A stretch of 64,000 bases of DNA, taken from contig CM060070.1 in assembly GCA_030533445.1 (NCBI GenBank), positions 47,576,385 to 47,640,384 on the forward strand, given 5' to 3'. The notes below the pieces were generated by a model. It did no database searches. It saw only the letters and a list, made by a program, of their open reading frames with translations, and was not told the origin of the DNA. This document shows positions 58,400 to 64,000 of this stretch, piece after piece. Position numbers and translations under genes: made by a program. The DNA comes from Cyprinodon diabolis. Taxonomy: Eukaryota > Chordata > Actinopteri > Cyprinodontiformes > Cyprinodontidae. The first letter of the stretch is position 1. Each line of letters opens with the position of its first letter.

Positions 58400-58705
58400 A
58401 AGAAAAAGTAGCCCAAATGATAAAATCATCAAGTGTAAGCCTAAATTCACAGGAGCAGGCAACTCTAAACCATCTTTTGAGGTATGTCCAAAGCATTGAC
58501 CAAAAAAAGCTAGAAAAGTTCTTGCACTTCTGCACAGGGTCCACAGTGCTATGCAAAGACACCATTGAAATTACATTCAATAGGTTATCTGGCCTAAATC
58601 GAAGAGTAGTGGCACACACATGTGAAGCTGTCCTTGAGCTGCCATGTACCTATGGGTCATATCTCGAGTTCAGAACAGAGCTATACAACATCATGGCAGG
58701 GACTG
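58400..58705 (+). pseudogene. HECT-type gene remnant, C-lobe with catalytic cysteine
   Basis: The frame reads KVAQMIKSSSVSLNSQEQAT, KLEKFLHFCTGSTVLCKDTI and VVAHTCEAVLELPCTYGSYL. The HTCxxxLELP motif is the place of the ubiquitin-accepting cysteine in HECT ligases, here retained. No stop occurs before 58700; the sequence then diverges from the expected C-terminus. Together with 39229-39830 it forms a scattered, damaged gene. Confidence 0.7.
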
Positions 58706-59334
58706 TTTTACGATGGACATTCTGTAGCATTATGCCCTTCAGTGTTATTGTCCTTTCAATTTGTGTCCGAAAAAAGGTGAGTGGAGAATCCAGGCAAAAC
58801 TGGAAAAAAAATGTGTTTATTAGAATTGCCTGTAAAAAACACAATGCAAAGTTGTTGGAGTATTACGTCACACCACCTTAAAATAAATTAGAAGCAACAA
58901 AAAGCTCAGAGTCTGTTTACGTTTATTTTCGACAGCTCTACAAACCAAAAGCTTGATTCAAAACAATGATTTAGTTAATCACAGTAGTTTGATGTTCTAT
59001 TTCTGTATTAAAAACTGCAATTGTTAACTTCTTTTCAGAAATTCGTGTTTTACCATTTTCAAAAGGAGAAATGTACTTTCCCAGTTTTAGAATTATCCAA
59101 ATTCTTAAAACTGATTTCATCCCTGTATTTTTTTTATACCACAGAACCCGATGAAGGGTTAGATATTGACAAAAACAATGTCCATTTTTTTTGTTTAAAA
59201 GGTGATGATAACTTTCAGTTTTGTTTAAAAGATTTTCATATCCAAAGTAACATTTTTTTTTTTACTTTATGTTTATTTGCTTTTTAAACAAACATGAACA
59301 AGAACACACATTGCTAAACATTCCTTGGCACATG
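58706..59334. other. Spacer, AT-rich
   Basis: No feature recognised. Confidence 0.45.
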
Positions 59335-59613
59335 GGGCTGGATTTATCAAGATCTAATTTTGCGTGCAATAATTTGCGCTCGCAAACTGGAATTTTGCGC
59401 GATGGGCTGAACCATGGTTTGCGGGTGATTTAACAAGGGTGATTGCGTAACTGGTGGCTGTTACGCAATCACTTACGCAAAACTGTTGGAGACACCCTAT
59501 TTAAATGATGGTTTTGCGCGTTTTGTTGTTTGCGGCAAAGTAGTTTGTAGTTTGTACAAACTAGTGCATTAAGAAATTTTAATCTTACAGTGACACCCCC
59601 ACCCCCTCCAAAA

Positions 59614-59621
<8 letters not shown>

Positions 59622-59668
<47 letters not shown>
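59622..59668. repeat. (AT)n microsatellite
   Basis: About 47 bp inside the Harbinger element. It creates the IYIYIY open frames. Confidence 0.97.
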
Positions 59669-59671
<3 letters not shown>

Positions 59672-59886
59672 TTGGCAACCTTTATTCCCTAAGGTGGTAT
59701 GAGGCTGAATTTCTACTTCACTACAGTAAAAAAAAAAAAGGTGTTTTGTATTGGCCTGTAGAAAAATGCACATACCAAATGGCTCACAAGAAGTGACTGT
59801 GGATGAGATTACTGCGCGTACGCATCCCCGCAGTATTGGCATGTTGCTCCACAGGCGCAGCGGGGTTGGGGTTCTCTGGTAGGGCG

Positions 59887-60260
59887 TCAGGGTGACATGG
59901 CATTTAGAACGTTGGACAGCACTTCTGAAAAACGAGATTGGGAGATCCCAGCTCTCGCTGCAACCGTACGCTGGAATGACCCAGATGCAAAAAAGTGCAA
60001 TGTTGCAAGGAGTTTTGTGATATCTGGTATTGCGTGGGTCCTCCTTGTGGCTGGCATTCGGAGTTCCCCCAACAGCTCCAAAATGGCAATGCTGGATAAA
60101 CCATTAGTTTTGATGACCGTTTCCTCGTTCATTCCAAAAATATTCACACGGAGTGAAAAAATGCATTCTCTGTGTCTCCTTGCTTCATTTCAATGTCTCC
60201 TTCTTGCGACAATAACCGCTGCCATGTGTGCGCAATTACGCATACAGACCATTTGCACCT
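59887..60260 (-). pseudogene. Harbinger transposase N-terminal fragment
   Basis: The minus-strand frame reads [20 protein letters not shown], then ILELLGELRMPATRRTHAIP and FFASGSFQRTVAARAGISQS, a helix-turn-helix segment typical of the HARBI1-type transposase before the DDE core. The frame ends at 59887 without the catalytic domain. Upstream the initial [12 protein letters not shown] segment is shared with copy A. Confidence 0.8.
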
Positions 60261-60716
60261 TCTTTTGAAAGATGTTAAATATAGAGTCAGATACCGTTAG
60301 GAAAATTGCTTTCAGGTTTAATAAATCACTTTGCGAGTGCTAAATTAATATATTTACATGTTCTCCTCCCACAAGACACACCTTTGCGTGTAAACGCCCC
60401 ATATTGCATATTCATTGCAGAAAAAGTACTAAATGGATAAGAGGCGCTATTTAGCACGTTTTAAAGATCAAATCCTTTTAGCACGCTGTTGATAGATCAG
60501 TTTGTACACTTTTTAGCGTGCGCAGTGAAATAGTTTTTATACACGCAAACCTTTGATAGATCCGGCCCATCGAGATTATGTAACAGTGCATGACGGAGAG
60601 CAAGTAAAAGAAAATCCAGCATCCATGGAGCAGACTGACACAGAATGTAAAATGGACAGATAAACCAGAAAGATGGACAGTTAATACATTATAACTGTCT
60701 GTGGGATTCAGTTTAA

Positions 60717-61690
60717 TTGGAAATGCATCTCTCTATAGGTAACCATCTCTTTACAAAAACATCAAACTTCAGTTGTAATTGGGCAGTTAAAGCCTCCATT
60801 CCATATGCCTCCTTTACTTTCTGCTTCCATTGTGCAACCGTAGGAGGCAGTGCATTCCTCCATTTTATCGTTACCATTTTTCTAGCAGTCATCAGTAGAA
60901 TAGGTAGTAAATATTTTGATCTCTGGAGTACTTGTCCTCAGGATTTAGGTCCAAAAGAAACTGTCTTGGAGTGAACGGTACGTCAGTACCCAGAACCCTG
61001 TCTATCTCACTCTTTACCCCCTCCAGTAAGGAAGCATCATTGGGCAATCCCAGAATATGTGTAGGTGGTCGCCAATTCCTCCACATTTTCTCCAGCAGTA
61101 CATCGCAGCTGGGTTATCTACAAATTTAGAGATCACTAAGGGTGTCTTAAAGAACCTTGTCTTCATCTTCCAGTCAAATTCCTTCCAGGTGTTGCTATTA
61201 ATACCCTTATGACATCCAATACATATTGTTTCCCATTCCCCATCCTCAATTATAGTGTTTAATTCCAGTTCCCATTTGTTTTTCACATTAAAAGTATTAT
61301 CCGGTGTATCCAATAATACATTTTTCTAGATATGGGAGACATGCTTTTTGCTGGGTAGCTGATATTTAGTTACATTAATAAAGTAAGTTTCTATATTTGT
61401 TGGAGCATTTTAATTGCATTCCAGTCCTCATGGTTTATGATGTAATGCCTTATCTGAAAAAACCTGAACATATCATTTTGGGGTAAAAGGAATTTCTCTT
61501 GAAGATATGAAAATGGCTTTAAGCCACTGTCACAGAACAATTGGTCAATAAGCTTTAGGCCTCTGTCTGCCCATCTTTTAAAAGTGGCATCTACTTTTGA
61601 AGAAGGGAAGTCTGGATTTCCCCAAATCTGCAGAGCTTGTGATAGAGCAGGTGCACCTCTAATCCTCTTTTGGACCACTGACCAGAGGCA
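60717..61690 (-). mobile_element. L1-like LINE, 3' end only
   Basis: Frames on the minus strand (61391-61678, 61014-61313, 60892-61086) give HYIINHEDWNAIKML, then CWRKCGGIGDHLHIFWDCPM and SLLEGVKSEIDRVLGTDVPF, the C-terminal cysteine/histidine motif (CxxC...HxxxxC) of L1/Tx1-type ORF2 proteins. Frames change at least twice, so it is dead. The reverse transcriptase itself is missing (5' truncated). Confidence 0.78.
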
Positions 61691-62130
61691 TGCACAGACA
61701 TTTTGGGGGGCAGGTGCTCTGGAGGGGAGGGTACTTTTTAGCGCACGTGGAACACTTAATTATAAAAAAAATACACACGCATGTTGAATGAAATTTGACT
61801 TTTATTTGTAACATTCTCTAAACGTGAGTTTTCAATGGAAAAAAGTCACACCACCAACGGAACAGACTAAAGCGTACTACTTTAAAGTAGTTCTTCTTTC
61901 ATCTGGCTCGTCTCCCTGTTTTCCCTCACCCATCTGCTCTCTCTCATCCATCTGTTCTCCCTCATCCTGGTGGTCTCCCTCATCCTGGTCCTTTTCTGTC
62001 TCTGTGTCTTCCCTGAACTCTTCCTCATCTCCTGTCCTGATAGATGTTGATGGTATAGAGCTTCCCTGCTGTGACTGGCTACAATATAATAATAATAACC
62101 ATCATGAAAATAATAATAATAATAATAATG

Positions 62131-62163
<33 letters not shown>

Positions 62164-62888
62164 GCTTTAACAAATATGCCACATTAGTTTAAATAATGGG
62201 CTATTAGGGCAACATGACTGGAAGTCTTGTCACGTGGATATGACTTATGGTAACCTACAAAATATTAGCTATTTTAATACCTGCTGATTTTGTACAAACC
62301 ACTTAAAAATAAAATGTGAACAGCTTTTAAGATTTTTTAATATGATTAACCCAAAGGATCAGATCAATAGCATATAACTAAGGCTCAGAACTACAGTGTA
62401 AAACTTTATCTAGCTTTATCTAGCCTAACTAGTTTATCAGGTGACCAGTCGGCAAAAATGCTTGTTTGGTGCTGCTGAATGAGACATTTTAATGCACAAC
62501 AAATGATTTTGCTTGATCTGTATATTACCTGGCTAATGGGGCACGGGAGAAGCAACCTGTCAGTGACCGTTCCTGCTATCTGAAGACGCTTACTGAACTG
62601 CTATGATGCTGCGCATCTGACATGCCCTGCGGGGGACTGCGCAAGTTCACGTGACAAAGGAAGAGAGATAGGCTGGTCGGGTGTGCAAGGAGGTGGCTCA
62701 TTTCGGGGCATTATTTCAGTCGTTTTTAATGGCTCTGGTTTTCAAAAGATCATTTCAAAACCGACCTCAGTAAAATCTTAATAATAATAACAATAAAAAA
62801 AAACGAGTTTCAAAAGGGCATTTTCGTTGATAAAGGGCAAACTTCCTAGTGCTTTAGCACCACCTAGTGTCTATGTATGCACCCCCTG
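61683..62888. mobile_element. Non-autonomous hAT-like element, 1206 bp
   Basis: Begins CAGAGGCATGCACAGACA and ends TGTCTATGTATGCACCCCCTG, imperfect inverted partners. Flanks CCACTGAC (61675-61682) and CCGCTGAC (62889-62896) match at seven of eight bases. No transposase frame; an AAT microsatellite and a CT-rich low-complexity frame lie inside. It landed at or in the end of the L1-like fragment. Confidence 0.75.
62085..62162. repeat. (AAT)n microsatellite
   Basis: About 78 bp of imperfect ATA/AAT repeats. Confidence 0.95.
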
Positions 62889-62896
62889 CCGCTGAC

Positions 62897-63508
62897 CATA
62901 TTTTTAAGGTGTCTAAAGTAACATTTTCAGTGTTATGTGAACAAATAAACACACAAATGTTCAACTTGCCACTGAGTTTCTTTTTGAATAAAGGTCAGGT
63001 TTCTGAATAAACTCAGAAAAAAGGAACTATATTTGCCTTATTGAATAGGCAAGGTCATAGCAGTCAGTTCAGAAAGAAAGAATCACAATCTTCTAAGATA
63101 CAAATTATTTACAAAGATACTGAACAAACAGGATAAACATTTGTAAGTCACTACAACTTCCAGACTAGTTCTAATACTAGTTCTCAAATGCAAGTACAGA
63201 TCTATTGCTTGGAAACCATCAGATTGGAGCTGCAAATGTGACTCCACCATCAGAAAGTTGCAGAGATTGTTGATGTCTGTGTCACATTGTGTTGCTTGCT
63301 GAAATGTAGAGTTTGAAATGTAATCTCATTGGTAGAATTCCCTTATGACAGAAAGAAGGCCACGATTCACGCCATTTTATCATCCGGAGGGGGGAAACAT
63401 TTAATTACAAAACCGAATTCATACAGCTGTCTTAAACACTTTATACATTCAGCAATGCATTGTCACAATTCAGTTATCCCCCACCTTCAGTCCATTCCAG
63501 GCGGCATT
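62897..63508. other. Unassigned sequence
   Basis: No exon or repeat border recognised. Confidence 0.45.
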
Positions 63509-63770
63509 TATAGTTTTCACATTGCACTGTGTGGATGCACGTGCACGACTGGACGCTCTTCCTGGAAATCTCTTAGCTTATGACCTGATTGCGTACGAGT
63601 CAGCCAGTAAGAACCCTGTTTTTGCCAAGATTCGTGCGTGACTCCCAGTATGTAGACACCCTGTTTACATGCTGCATTCTCTGTGTTGCTAAGTGAGAAT
63701 AAGGTCGGAAACAGGACTACATAATGCAGTACAACTGCTTCCGTAATTGGCAAGTCAGCCAGATATTTAT
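63509..63770 (+). repeat. Diverged repeat related to 26320-26640
   Basis: Shares 'cattgcactgtgtggatgca', 'attgcgtacga' and the downstream 'ttgctaagtgagaataagg'-like block in the same order. Confidence 0.6.
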
Positions 63771-64000
63771 ATTCTACATTCCCCCTATAGTTCATTGCAA
63801 ATTAAATACTTTGTGATGTTACATGGTGATGTGAATGCTACGCGACTAAGTGCACTTACATGTGTGTGAAGTTTAAATGAAAAAAACAAAATTTTAACGT
63901 TACCGACACAGCCTGATATAGATGGAAGTTGGGAGATATAACCTTTAAATGAAACCATTAACTAACCATTACTAAGTATCATAATTAATAATAAAAGTCA
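63771..64000. other. Unassigned right edge
   Basis: AT-rich; nothing recognised. Confidence 0.45.

Larger units (their letters stand above)
59335..60568. mobile_element. Harbinger-type element, deletion derivative B
   Basis: Ends GGGCTGGATTTATCAAGATC and TTTGATAGATCCGGCCC are inverted with a few mismatches and match 16731-17764 over several hundred bases, in opposite orientation. It lost the Myb-like gene but keeps more of the transposase on the minus strand (59887-60260). A 50-bp (TA)n tract lies inside. No clean target duplication is visible. Confidence 0.82.

Noticed and set aside
61824..62192. 122-codon frame with Ser-rich and Asn-rich parts
   Set aside because: Low-complexity CT tract plus AAT microsatellite inside a non-autonomous transposon.

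Overview
The window is vertebrate, almost certainly teleost fish, nuclear DNA. Split exons with GT-AG borders, teleost L2, Rex1-like and L1-like LINEs, Tc1, hAT and Harbinger transposons, Ty3-type LTR elements, a retrovirus-like element and many microsatellites are all present, and there are no bacterial operons, CRISPR arrays or recognisable tRNA/rRNA genes. Everything was read by eye; family names come from motif recognition, not searches.

Left part (1-23 kb): the only clear conserved host gene is a desmosomal cadherin of the desmoglein-2 type on the + strand. Seven exons (4280-4414, 4575-4760, 12697-13074, 13170-13312, 16444-16665, 18288-18530, 20987-21114) cover membrane-proximal EC repeats, the extracellular anchor, the transmembrane helix and the start of the tail. 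The 5' exons lie outside the window and the cytoplasmic exons were not found. Splice phases agree across all seven exons except for one extra A in an A7 run in exon 3. A partial copy of that exon and its upstream intron sits about 9.5 kb downstream and carries the same A7. The introns hold a composite hAT array (993-3684, upstream), a nearly complete hAT (5688-9500) with a second hAT nested in its intron, a Rex1-like LINE, a solo LTR, a Harbinger derivative and an inverted pair of L2 3' ends.

Middle part (23-45 kb): nested transposons. Two related gag-only LTR elements (23510-25977 and 28381-32774) carry a hAT MITE and a 2.7 kb LINE respectively. Between and after them lie an apparently intact Tc1 element (26676-27923), a decayed Tc1 (32971-34567), a long L2 LINE with one in-frame stop (34958-38662), and a third gag-only LTR element (40039-44800) with a large in-frame 36-bp minisatellite.

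Right part (39-64 kb): remnants of a fish multi-copy gene with a HECT-like C-terminal lobe lie in order on the + strand (39229-39830, 44905-45021, 56472-58700) and carry frameshifts and stops. Between them, on the - strand, is a second remnant with a tesmin-like cysteine cluster (55818 down to about 46060), split by an 8.4 kb retrovirus-like element (46394-54831) whose two 691-bp LTRs are almost identical although its interior is nearly free of coding sequence. The right end holds a second Harbinger derivative, an L1-like LINE 3' end, a non-autonomous hAT and unassigned sequence.

No operon-like or defence system is visible. The most interesting signals are the young but hollow retrovirus-like element, the shared A7 frameshift in the cadherin, the possibly active Tc1, and the two fish-specific gene remnants.
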